DNA of 32,595 bases from DAOUFU01 sp034429275. GTDB lineage: Bacteria > Chloroflexota > Anaerolineae > Aggregatilineales > Aggregatilineaceae. A program made the translations under genes and the position numbers. This document shows, piece by piece, positions 6,887 through 14,636 of the stretch (within the stretch, counting starts at the first letter, position 1; each line of letters begins with the position of its first letter). The notes beneath the pieces were generated by a model. That model ran no database searches and was not told the origin of the DNA. It saw nothing but the letters and a program-made list of their open reading frames with translations. The stretch is taken from NCBI GenBank assembly GCA_034429275.1, contig DAOUFU010000124.1, positions 1 to 32,595 of the forward strand. The letters are read 5' to 3'.

Positions 6887-8023
6887 CTAAGAATCTCCGC
6901 CTTCAGAGGTATCCTCGAACTTACCGTCGCCAGGGCCGCCTTCAAACTTACCATCGCCAGGCCCCTTTTCGAATTTTCCGTCGCCGGGGCCGCCTTCAAA
7001 CTTGCCATCGCCGGGGCCACCGCTGAAGCTACCAGTGCGCGGATCGCCCGAAGGATCGTCGGACGAGCCAGGGCCGCCGCGGAACGCCACCACCGAGTCG
7101 GCATCAAGTACCCCCATGTTCACTAGCAGGGTATCCTCGACCTCAGCACCGGTCAGAATATCGAGCGCGGTTTTGATCCCGGTTGTGCCCAACAACCAGC
7201 CGACCGGCGTCACAACGGCGGAGAGATAACCGTTCTGCAGGGCAATCATCACATCATCAGTCGCATCGAAGCCCACCAGCTTGATCGCCGACTGAACATT
7301 CGCCGCCACTGCCGAGTCGACCAACGCCAGCGTTAGATCGGCGTTATACGCGATCATCCCGGCGACCTGCCCGCTCGATAACTGCGCGACAAGCGCATCG
7401 ATAACCGCGTCGGTGTCCATCCCAGCCACATCCAGCACCTGAACCGACGCATCGGTGCACATCTCACCCATATACAGGTTGAATCCGCTGCTGCGCTCCG
7501 CGCTGACCACACTGCCATCCACGACTTCGATCACGCTGCCCGCGCTGCCAATAGCCTCGCACAGCAAGCTAGCTGCCAACCACCCGCCCTGCTCGTTATA
7601 GGGCAGCACGACGCTGGCAATTCCCGCATCCTCGCCTGGTTCCAAATCCACCTGCGCGCCGGTCACTACAAGCGGAATACCTGCCGCGTGGACAGCCGCA
7701 ACAACATCTGCGCTCAACGTCATGCCCACCGGGCTGATGACCAGGGCATTGACCCCTTCAGCGATCAGGGCCTCTACGTTGGCTAGCTCTGTGGCCGGAT
7801 CGCCATCTGCAGCCTTGACGACAATCTCAACCCCCAGGTCATTCGCCGCTGCTTCTACCCCGTTGCTCATCCCGATGAAGAACGGGTCGCTGGCCGATGG
7901 CAGCGAAACGCCAATAGTGAAATTTTCCGCTGCGCGGGACGGCATTTGCGGTACCGCCAGGAGCACGCTCGCCACAAGCAATGACAGAATTACTCCGAAT
8001 GACACCTTACGACTGGTAACCAC
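6887..8023 (-). CDS. Sugar-type ABC transporter substrate-binding protein (periplasmic-binding type 1) with repetitive C-terminal tail
   Basis: 378 residues. An N-terminal signal peptide (hydrophobic residues 8-24, likely cleaved near SRA-AEN, 29-33) is followed by a ribose/LacI-type binding domain: IGVSLPSASDPFFIGMSNGVEAAANDLG at the start of lobe 1, LIAEGVNALVISPVG, and the ATDDVMIALQNG hinge region. The binding domain ends near residue 310. A Gly/Asp/Pro-rich tail follows, with four exact-length copies of a 9-residue unit (GGPGDGKFE) at 335-370 and an acidic end. The start is GTG at 8023 with AGGAGG 4 nt upstream, a short but usable spacing. A good promoter and a strong terminator make it a single-gene unit without permease or ATPase. 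The ligand is unknown; simple sugars or autoinducer-2-like molecules fit the family. Confidence 0.88.
   Translation of the reverse strand: MVTSRKVSFGVILSLLVASVLLAVPQMPSRAAENFTIGVSLPSASDPFFIGMSNGVEAAANDLGVEIVVKAADGDPATELANVEALIAEGVNALVISPVGMTLSADVVAAVHAAGIPLVVTGAQVDLEPGEDAGIASVVLPYNEQGGWLAASLLCEAIGSAGSVIEVVDGSVVSAERSSGFNLYMGEMCTDASVQVLDVAGMDTDAVIDALVAQLSSGQVAGMIAYNADLTLALVDSAVAANVQSAIKLVGFDATDDVMIALQNGYLSAVVTPVGWLLGTTGIKTALDILTGAEVEDTLLVNMGVLDADSVVAFRGGPGSSDDPSGDPRTGSFSGGPGDGKFEGGPGDGKFEKGPGDGKFEGGPGDGKFEDTSEGGDS
6914..7021 (-). repeat. Four tandem 27-bp coding repeats (GGPGDGKFE)
   Basis: Four head-to-tail 27-bp units encode GGPGDGKFE, GGPGDGKFE, KGPGDGKFE and GGPGDGKFE. Third-position differences between units (for example GAC/GAT and AAG/AAA choices) show the copies have diverged while the amino acids stayed the same. 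Partial, degenerate copies (GSFSGG, FRGGPGSS) precede the array. Confidence 0.95.
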
Positions 8024-8097
8024 CTTGCCTCCTGCTGACCTCGTGGGTCACGATTCCAGAGTCGATCCCAAGTGTACGACTATTCTGCCTCAACTTA

Positions 8098-8127
8098 ATA
8101 ATAAGGCACATACCTTGTCTTTGACAA
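8098..8127 (-). promoter_or_regulatory. Promoter of the sugar-type binding protein gene
   Basis: On the minus strand TTGTCA (8122-8127, 5 of 6) and TATTAT (8098-8103, 5 of 6) are 18 bp apart. The -35 lies inside a small hairpin-forming repeat CTTGTC-TTT-GACAAG (8114-8128), a possible operator. The predicted leader is about 70 nt. Confidence 0.6.
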
Positions 8128-8133
8128 GAGATG

Positions 8134-8189
8134 TGGCGAGAGCAGCACTCACCCGCTCTCGCCATAAAAACTGTTTTAATGGCTTTTTT
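8134..8189 (+). other. Overlapping alternative hairpins followed by a T run
   Basis: TGGCGAGAGC / GCTCTCGCCA (8134-8143 / 8155-8164) is a perfect 10-bp stem. A second stem, 8161-8171 with 8173-8183 (one mismatch), shares GCCA at 8161-8164 with the first and is followed by TTTTTT on the plus strand. The two folds exclude each other, as in an attenuator, yet no plus-strand gene is present here. It lies in the 285-bp gap between the kinase gene and the binding-protein gene; nothing else but the promoter and the 8269 repeat was seen in that gap. Confidence 0.4.
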
Positions 8190-8268
8190 GCAGGTTTTTG
8201 ACAACTAGGCGCTAGCCCAAAACCTGCCTGCCGGTGCGTGCTACTATATCAGTCGTCTTGCAACGGCA

Positions 8269-8286
8269 CGCCGGGTCGGTCCGGCG
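8269..8286 (-). terminator. Possible terminator hairpin of the kinase gene
   Basis: CGCCGG / CCGGCG with a 6-nt loop lies 22 nt after the stop of the kinase-WD40 gene. On the minus strand it is followed by TGCCGTTGC, without a real T run, so termination here is uncertain. Confidence 0.3.
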
Positions 8287-8308
8287 ATGTCCTCTCCAGG
8301 TCACAGCG

Positions 8309-11300
8309 TTAGCCGCTATAGGGCGTGCTGGTCGGATAAACCCCTTGCGCATCGCAGCGCGGTTCAACACGATACTGCTCGCGCTGCCCGCACGTAAGCT
8401 CAATCACAGCGCGATTCTCGTGTACCCACGCGAGCAGGTCATCCAGCGTGAGCGGCTGGGCATTCCACATGCGCACGGTCGAGTCTTCCGACCCCGTCAC
8501 CACACGCGCGCCATCTGGATGGTAGACCATGCTCCACACAGCCGGGCCATTGATCAACTCGCGGATCATCTGGCCGGTAGAGGCATCCCACAAGCGCAAT
8601 GTGCCGTCATAAGAGGCCGTCACGATCCGGGTCGCGTCCGCGTTGAACCGTGCTCGCGCCACCGTCGAGAGATGACCTTCCAGGACGTGCACCACAGCGC
8701 CGGTCTGCACATCCCACACGCGCGCGGTTTGATCGCTGGAACCGCTGAGCAGCAGCTTGCCGTCGGCACTGAACTCGACACTCTCGATCGAGCTGCCTTC
8801 GCCATGCCCTTCCAGCCGTCGAAGCACTTCCCAGGTCGCCGCATCATACAGCACAACCACCGGGTCCCCTGCATCCAAACCCGCCGCCACGATGGTGCCG
8901 TCGGGGCTGTATTCCAGAGCGTTGACCCATTGGTAGTCGTTCTTCTGCTCCCCGATGATCTGCGCCGGGCTGTCAGTCTCCAGGTCCCACACGATGATCG
9001 CGGTATCCTTCGAGCCAGTAATGAACTGGCTGCCATCCGGCGACCAGGCCGCCGAGTTCACCGAATCCTTGTGACCGGCCAGCCGGTGTATCACCTCGCC
9101 TGTTGCCGCGTCCCAGATCAAAACCACATTGACCGGATTCTCTGCGTCCAGCTCATCGACCCATCCGCCGCTGGCATCGCTCGATGCCACCAGGCGTCCG
9201 TCCGGGCTGATCTGCAAGACCGACGGGTAGGCCGTATGCTCTTCAAACACCAGGCGCTGCTCCCCGGTTTCTACATCCCATAACCGGATAGTGTTGTCAT
9301 ACGACCCCGTCGCCAGAAGAGTGCCATCAGGGCTAAGATCGGCCTCCAGCACACCATCACTGTGGCCGTTATAACGCCGGATTTCGGCACCATTGGCAAT
9401 ATCCCAGATTCGCAAGGTCATATCGCCCGAAGCTGAGAGGATGTGCGTTTCATCCGGGCTGAACACCGCCTGTTCCACAAAATCGCCGTGACCGTCATAG
9501 CGCGCGATCTGATCGCCCGTTTGGACGTTCCACAAGCGCACTGTCGCGTCATCTGAGCTAGACAGCGCCACCCGGCCATCTGAGCGGAACGCGACGCTCT
9601 TGACCCAGGTGCTGTGTCCCTGCATCTGGCGGATTTCTGTGCCGCTCTCGATATCCCACAAGCGCAGTGTGCGATCCGCCGATCCGGAGAGAAGCATCGT
9701 GCCATCGGGGCTGAACGCGACTGCTGTCGCCTGGTTATCGTGCCCTTCAAAGCTCTTGCTCTCCGCGCCGGTCTCGATATCCCACAGCTTGACCAGGTTA
9801 TCGTAGGCAGCGGACGCGATCATCGTGCCATCCGGGCTGATCGCTGCGCCGCGCACCCGCTCTTGATGTCCCTCGAATTGCCGGATCATCTCGCCAGTAT
9901 TCAGGTCCCACAATGCCAACGTCCAATCATCGGATGCCGACACAGCCCGCCCATCACCGGCATACAGCACCGTGCGCACCGCCCGCGCGTGCCCCTCAAC
10001 AGCCTCAGTATCTGGATCGTCTGGCCCGAACACGCGCAGCGGCTCGCCCGTCTCGACATCCCATAAGATCATTCGGCTGTCTGCCGCGCCCGAAAGAAAC
10101 GTCTTGCCGTCTGGAGAAAAAGCCACCGAGCGGACCAACCGCGTATGACCTTCCACTGCGTCAGTATCGCCGTCATCCGGCCCATATTCGCGCACTTTTT
10201 GCCCGGTAGCCACATCCCACAGGATGATCTTGCCATCCAGGTCGCCGGAGATCGCCTGCGTACCATCCGGGCTGTAGGCTGCCGTGAACACCACGTTTTC
10301 ATGCACAGTGACGATCCGGCGTGTGCCGGGGGTGAAGATCGCACGCTCCAACATGCGGCGCGCTTCTGCTGGCGGATCGTCCAGTTCATTCGCTTTGATC
10401 GCCAGCGCAATCGCCAGGTCTGTGTTGTAGGTGACCAGTTCAGTCTGTGCGTTGGCCACCAGTGCCAGGCTGTCGGAAATCTCCGCGCTGCGCTCGGCTC
10501 TGTCGCGCTGATCGCGGGCCTCTGAACGTTGGATCAGGGCATACACTGCGAAAATGGAAACAATCGCAAGGGCTGCCAATGCTCCCCACAGAAGCGCCTG
10601 ACGCAAACGCTGCATACGTCGCTGCTGGGCCAGCTTCTCAGCCTCCACACGCTCGCGCTCCGTGATGCTTGCCCGAATGTATTCGATCTCTGCCGGGGTC
10701 AACGCCAGGTCACTCTCCTGGCTAAGCAAACCCTCATAGCGCTGAAGCTGCAAGCCGCTCGCCAGGAAGCTTCGATCGCGGTTGTTCGCATTCCACTCGG
10801 CGGAAGCGGCGATCAGTTTGCGCTGAAGCAGCAGCGCCTCGCGGCTGTCATCCAGCCAGCCGCGCAGCCGCGCCCATTCGCGGATCAGCGCCTCGTGAGC
10901 CACCTCGATGGTTGGAATACGAGTTTGCGGATCGTGATCGAAGGTCAGCAGTCGGTATTTTCCCAGCCGGTCAAGCAGAGACGACACGATCGTATCATCC
11001 TCAACCAGCGACATCAGTTCTACCTGGGTCGCGCGGCGGCGCGTATTTTCCATACCGTCGCCCACATTCACCAGCCGCAAGAAAATCTGGCGGAGCGCTG
11101 CCTGCTCATCCCCCGACGCGGCCTGATACATTTCCTCCGCGCGCCGGGCCAGTGCCCCCAATACACCGCCGCTCGCATGATAGGCTTCCAGGGTCAGCGT
11201 GGTATCCTGGCGTCGCTCAAAAAGCTCGGTGAGGGCATATTGCATCAGGGGAAGCGCGCCCGGCTGTTCGGCCACTTCGGCGACAATGGCCGCCACCAGT

Positions 11301-12943
11301 CCCGTCTCAACCGTCAGGCCGACCTTGTGCGCCGGGCCGACAATTGCCTCGCGCATCTCATCCGGTGTGAGCGGGAGCACAACCTCATTCCGGCGGCGAA
11401 CCATATCGCCAAAACCGGGATACAGCAGCGGGCGATCGTAGAAATCGGCCCGCAGAGTGATGATCAGGCGTATACGGCTGGCCGGTTCGGCGATAGCCAT
11501 CAGCAACAATTGCAGGAAATGCGCTCGTTCGGCTTCGTCGTCAAGTTGGGTGAACACTTCCTCGAACTGGTCCACCACCAGCAGCAGTTCGCTGCCGGGC
11601 TGGATCACCTGTTGGGCGATCTCGACCAGCCCGCGCTCGTCCGCCTTCAACCGTTCCAGCAGGTTTTCCGGCGGCTGGCTGGCGATCCCAAGCAAAGCGC
11701 TGGCCAGTTCCTGGAACGGGTCTGTTCCTGGCACCATTTCAACATAATACCAGCGGTCAGAGCCTGGCAGCGCGCCTTTGCGCAGTGCGGGCACCAGCCC
11801 GGCTTTCACAACACTCGATTTACCGCTGCCGCTGGGGCCGATCACGGCCAGGAAACGGCTGATATCGCCCGGCTCTTGCATACGTTCGATCAGCCGCTCG
11901 ATCAGTGCCTTTCGCCCAAAGAACTCGCCAGCATCCGCTTCCTGGAATGCCTGCAAACCCTTGTATGGATTCGCAATCTCGATGCCCGGCACGATGATCA
12001 ATGTTGAAGCGCTGAGCGGTTTGGTCACCACCAACAGATCGTCGAGTTCCGCCGCGTCGATGCTTTCCGGCGAGATGACCGACGACGGGGCAGCTTTCGC
12101 CGTGGCCCCGACCAGGGCATGGGTGAATTCGAGCGCTAGTTCGTTCACCGTACCGTAGCGGCTGCCGGGGTCTTTCGCGGTTGCCCGCTGAATCACCCGG
12201 TCCACTCCAACAGTGAGGTCAGGGCGCTGCGGGAGCACAGAGGGCACTGCTTCGTTGATGTGCGCAAGCAGAACTGCCATCAAGCCCTTATCGCTCATAA
12301 AAGGGGGATGCCCGGTCAGCATTTCGTAGATCACGATCCCCAGGCTGTAGATATCCGTCTGCGGCGTGACCGGCTGGTTCTGCGCTTGTTCCGGGGCCAG
12401 GTAAAACGGCGAGCCGGTCAGCGCTCCATCGTTGATATCATCGCGCGTCACCGTGGTTTCGCGCAGGTCTTTGGCAATGCCAAAATCGGCCAGAAAAGCG
12501 TTACCCTCATCGTCAAACAGAATGTTATCCGGCTTGATATCGCGGTGCACCACGCCCCGCCGGTGCGCCACCGCCAGCGCAGAACTGATCTGGTTGACGA
12601 TCTGCGCGGCAGTTTCGCTGTCCACCGTGCCAGAGCTTTTCAGCCGCCCGCGCAGGCTGCCGCCGCGCAGCCAGCGCATCACCAGATAAGCGCCGTTTGG
12701 CTCGCGCCAGTAGTCGTAGAGTGGCACAATATGAATATGTTCCAGTCGGGCGACAAGCTGCGCCTCGAATTCAAAGCGGCGGATGAAGTCGGGATGGTTT
12801 GCATATTCGGGGAGAATAATCTTCATCGCAACGTCGCGCTTGATCAGCGGCTGGTAGGCACGATAAACCGCCCCAAAACCGCCCGCGCCTATCAAATCGT
12901 GGAGTTCGTATCCTCTGACGGTCTGTCCGGCCAAATCGTTCAT
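8309..12943 (-). CDS. Ser/Thr protein kinase - nSTAND1 NTPase - transmembrane - WD40 repeat protein
   Basis: 1544 residues. A PknB-type kinase domain (about 12-277) has a Gly loop GAGGFG (19-24), Lys41, catalytic HRDIKPDN (Asp135) and DFG (Asp153), so it looks active. The segment NPYKGLQAFQEADAGEFFGR (325-344) is the hallmark start of nSTAND1 ATPases and leads to Walker A GPSGSGKSS (369-377) and Walker B LLLVVDQFEE (about 455-465). A basic coiled stretch precedes a single membrane helix (about 780-804). Fourteen WD40 repeats (about 881-1495) should form two seven-bladed propellers, then a short tail. STAND NTPases are signal-triggered switches; here the kinase would be the output or input domain. 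With the kinase inside, the propellers would be outside the membrane (inference from basic residues before the helix). AAGGA lies about 9 nt before the ATG. It is divergent from xylB. Confidence 0.93.
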   Translation of the reverse strand: MNDLAGQTVRGYELHDLIGAGGFGAVYRAYQPLIKRDVAMKIILPEYANHPDFIRRFEFEAQLVARLEHIHIVPLYDYWREPNGAYLVMRWLRGGSLRGRLKSSGTVDSETAAQIVNQISSALAVAHRRGVVHRDIKPDNILFDDEGNAFLADFGIAKDLRETTVTRDDINDGALTGSPFYLAPEQAQNQPVTPQTDIYSLGIVIYEMLTGHPPFMSDKGLMAVLLAHINEAVPSVLPQRPDLTVGVDRVIQRATAKDPGSRYGTVNELALEFTHALVGATAKAAPSSVISPESIDAAELDDLLVVTKPLSASTLIIVPGIEIANPYKGLQAFQEADAGEFFGRKALIERLIERMQEPGDISRFLAVIGPSGSGKSSVVKAGLVPALRKGALPGSDRWYYVEMVPGTDPFQELASALLGIASQPPENLLERLKADERGLVEIAQQVIQPGSELLLVVDQFEEVFTQLDDEAERAHFLQLLLMAIAEPASRIRLIITLRADFYDRPLLYPGFGDMVRRRNEVVLPLTPDEMREAIVGPAHKVGLTVETGLVAAIVAEVAEQPGALPLMQYALTELFERRQDTTLTLEAYHASGGVLGALARRAEEMYQAASGDEQAALRQIFLRLVNVGDGMENTRRRATQVELMSLVEDDTIVSSLLDRLGKYRLLTFDHDPQTRIPTIEVAHEALIREWARLRGWLDDSREALLLQRKLIAASAEWNANNRDRSFLASGLQLQRYEGLLSQESDLALTPAEIEYIRASITERERVEAEKLAQQRRMQRLRQALLWGALAALAIVSIFAVYALIQRSEARDQRDRAERSAEISDSLALVANAQTELVTYNTDLAIALAIKANELDDPPAEARRMLERAIFTPGTRRIVTVHENVVFTAAYSPDGTQAISGDLDGKIILWDVATGQKVREYGPDDGDTDAVEGHTRLVRSVAFSPDGKTFLSGAADSRMILWDVETGEPLRVFGPDDPDTEAVEGHARAVRTVLYAGDGRAVSASDDWTLALWDLNTGEMIRQFEGHQERVRGAAISPDGTMIASAAYDNLVKLWDIETGAESKSFEGHDNQATAVAFSPDGTMLLSGSADRTLRLWDIESGTEIRQMQGHSTWVKSVAFRSDGRVALSSSDDATVRLWNVQTGDQIARYDGHGDFVEQAVFSPDETHILSASGDMTLRIWDIANGAEIRRYNGHSDGVLEADLSPDGTLLATGSYDNTIRLWDVETGEQRLVFEEHTAYPSVLQISPDGRLVASSDASGGWVDELDAENPVNVVLIWDAATGEVIHRLAGHKDSVNSAAWSPDGSQFITGSKDTAIIVWDLETDSPAQIIGEQKNDYQWVNALEYSPDGTIVAAGLDAGDPVVVLYDAATWEVLRRLEGHGEGSSIESVEFSADGKLLLSGSSDQTARVWDVQTGAVVHVLEGHLSTVARARFNADATRIVTASYDGTLRLWDASTGQMIRELINGPAVWSMVYHPDGARVVTGSEDSTVRMWNAQPLTLDDLLAWVHENRAVIELTCGQREQYRVEPRCDAQGVYPTSTPYSG
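8455..10303 (-). repeat. Fourteen tandem WD40 repeats
   Basis: Successive units of about 42 residues each carry a GH-like start, a SPDG turn and a WD-type end (ILWDVATG, LALWDLNTG, VKLWDIETG, LRLWDIESG, VRLWNVQTG, LRIWDIANG and so on). I count fourteen. Units 1 and 2 carry an acidic spacer (GPDDxDTxAVEG), unit 9 has an insertion before its WD, and unit 11 ends YDAATW instead of WD. Confidence 0.9.
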
Positions 12944-13032
12944 CAGGCAATTTCCTTTGTCGCTCCAGATCGAGCATGATTAGCGGCGGGCCGCAGCAAG
13001 TCGCCCTCGCGCGGGCGCATCCGCCACTACCT

Positions 13033-13061
13033 AGTATCATAAAAAAGACATTTTCACGCAA
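13033..13061 (-). promoter_or_regulatory. Candidate promoter of the kinase-WD40 gene
   Basis: On the minus strand TTGCGT (13056-13061) and GATACT (13033-13038) are 17 bp apart with an A/T-rich spacer. The match is moderate. It lies in the 157-bp divergent region with xylB, for which no clear plus-strand promoter was found. Confidence 0.35.
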
Positions 13062-13100
13062 CGCAATGCAATTCGTGCTTACAGATACACAAGAGGTCTG

Positions 13101-14636
13101 ATGACAGAACGCAAATTCCCTCGGTTTCAGCACGGCTATTTGCTCGGCATAGACATCGGCACGCAAAGCGCCAAATGTGTCGCCATCAGCCCTGCAGGCG
13201 ATCTTCGTGGAACCGGGCAGGCCGGTTATGTCATCAGCGCACCTCATCCCGGCTGGGCGGAGCAATCGCCTGAAAACTGGTGGACCGCCGCTGTTCAGGC
13301 GGTACGCGCAGCGGTTCAGTCTGGGGGCATCGAGCCGGAATCTGTGCGCGCGATCGGGGTCACGGGCCAGATGCACGGCCTGGTGCTGATCGGCAAGGAT
13401 CTCCAACCAATGCGTCCGGCCATCATCTGGATGGATCGCCGGAGCGCGGAGCAGGCAGACGCCATCCTCGAACGCACCCCGGCTGACCTGCTGATTTCCG
13501 TCGCGGGCAACCATCCATCGCCAGGGTTCGCAGGAGTCACGCTCGCATGGCTGAGCGAGCACGAGCCATCGGCACTTACCCAGGCGCGCGCAGTGCTTCA
13601 CCCCAAAGATATGATCGTGCTCAGGCTCACAGGCGTACTCAACAGCGAACCCAGCGACGCTTCCGCCACCTGGCTCTACGACCTCACCCGCAATGCCTGG
13701 TCGCCCGAACTTGCCGGGTTGTGCCACGTTCCACTCAACCTGCTTCCCCCGCTGCGCCCTTCAACTTCTGTCGTTGGCGAGCTGATCCCACAAGCGGCGG
13801 AAGCGCTCGGCCTGCCGCCGGGCATTCCAGTCGTCGCCGGGGCCAGCGATCAGGGTGCGCTGTTGCTCGGCTCAGGTGTGATCACTCCCGGCGAGGGTGC
13901 GATCACCATTGCCACCGGCGGCCAGATCACCCTGGTCACTGATCGCCCCTTGATCGATCCGCAGCTTCGGCTCAATACATTTTGCCACGCGCTGCCAGAC
14001 CGATGGTATACGATGGGGGCCATCCTGAACGGTGGAATAGCTCTGCGCTGGTGGCGAAACCTGCTTGGCGGAGACCAGGCCTGGTCATACCCGGACCTGC
14101 TCACTGCTGCCGAAGACATCTCGCCCGGCGCGGATGGCCTGGTGTTTTTGCCCTACCTGGCCGGGGAACGAACGCCTCACATGAACCCGGCAGCTTCCGG
14201 CGCATTCATTGGGCTGACGCTCTCCCACACACCGGCCCATCTCACCCGCGCCGTTCTCGAAGGAGTCGCACACGCCTTTCGCGACTGCCTGCAAACCCTC
14301 AACGCGCTCGGTCCCACCCCGCGCCATTTTGTGATCGGCGGCGGCGGCGCGCGGGGTCGGCTCTGGCGGCAAATTACAGCGGATGTATTGGGCTGTTCGG
14401 TGCAGCGAATCGAGGGGGAAGAACATACCGCAGCGGGCGCGGCACTGTTGGCCGGGATAGGGGTAGGTTTATTTGCAGATGCTGATGAAGCGACCACACG
14501 CTTCACCCGCTACGGCCCGGTGGAATATCCCAATCCGGCAGCCCACCAGGTCTACGACGCCGCTCATCACCAATTCCAGGCCCTGTACCGTGCCATCGAG
14601 TCAGCCCGGCAGGGCGAGATAGCGAATCACCCCTGA
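13101..14636 (+). CDS. xylB: Xylulokinase (FGGY carbohydrate kinase)
   Basis: 511 residues. The enzyme phosphorylates D-xylulose to xylulose 5-phosphate for the pentose phosphate pathway. Motifs: phosphate-1 loop GIDIGTQSAKCVAI (16-29, Asp18), the xylulokinase-type substrate motif GQMHGLVL (89-96), WMDRR (110-114), catalytic Asp250 in GASDQGALLLG, and the C-terminal adenosine motif GGGGARGRLWRQITADVLG. MHG favours xylulose over glycerol or ribulose. AGAGG lies 4 nt before the ATG. No xylose isomerase or xylose transporter is in the window, so it stands alone. Its last 10 bases overlap the convergent downstream gene. Confidence 0.92.
   Translation: MTERKFPRFQHGYLLGIDIGTQSAKCVAISPAGDLRGTGQAGYVISAPHPGWAEQSPENWWTAAVQAVRAAVQSGGIEPESVRAIGVTGQMHGLVLIGKDLQPMRPAIIWMDRRSAEQADAILERTPADLLISVAGNHPSPGFAGVTLAWLSEHEPSALTQARAVLHPKDMIVLRLTGVLNSEPSDASATWLYDLTRNAWSPELAGLCHVPLNLLPPLRPSTSVVGELIPQAAEALGLPPGIPVVAGASDQGALLLGSGVITPGEGAITIATGGQITLVTDRPLIDPQLRLNTFCHALPDRWYTMGAILNGGIALRWWRNLLGGDQAWSYPDLLTAAEDISPGADGLVFLPYLAGERTPHMNPAASGAFIGLTLSHTPAHLTRAVLEGVAHAFRDCLQTLNALGPTPRHFVIGGGGARGRLWRQITADVLGCSVQRIEGEEHTAAGAALLAGIGVGLFADADEATTRFTRYGPVEYPNPAAHQVYDAAHHQFQALYRAIESARQGEIANHP

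Noticed and set aside
6914..7021. 27-bp tandem repeats as a CRISPR array
   Set aside because: The units are contiguous without spacers, in frame inside a gene, and encode a conserved 9-mer.
10529..12007. 492-codon plus-strand open frame
   Set aside because: Antisense to the nSTAND1 part of the kinase gene, whose motifs are intact; no ribosome site or family features.
12771..13727. 318-codon minus-strand open frame spanning the kinase-xylB divergent region
   Set aside because: Overlaps both xylB and the kinase start in other frames; no recognisable domain.
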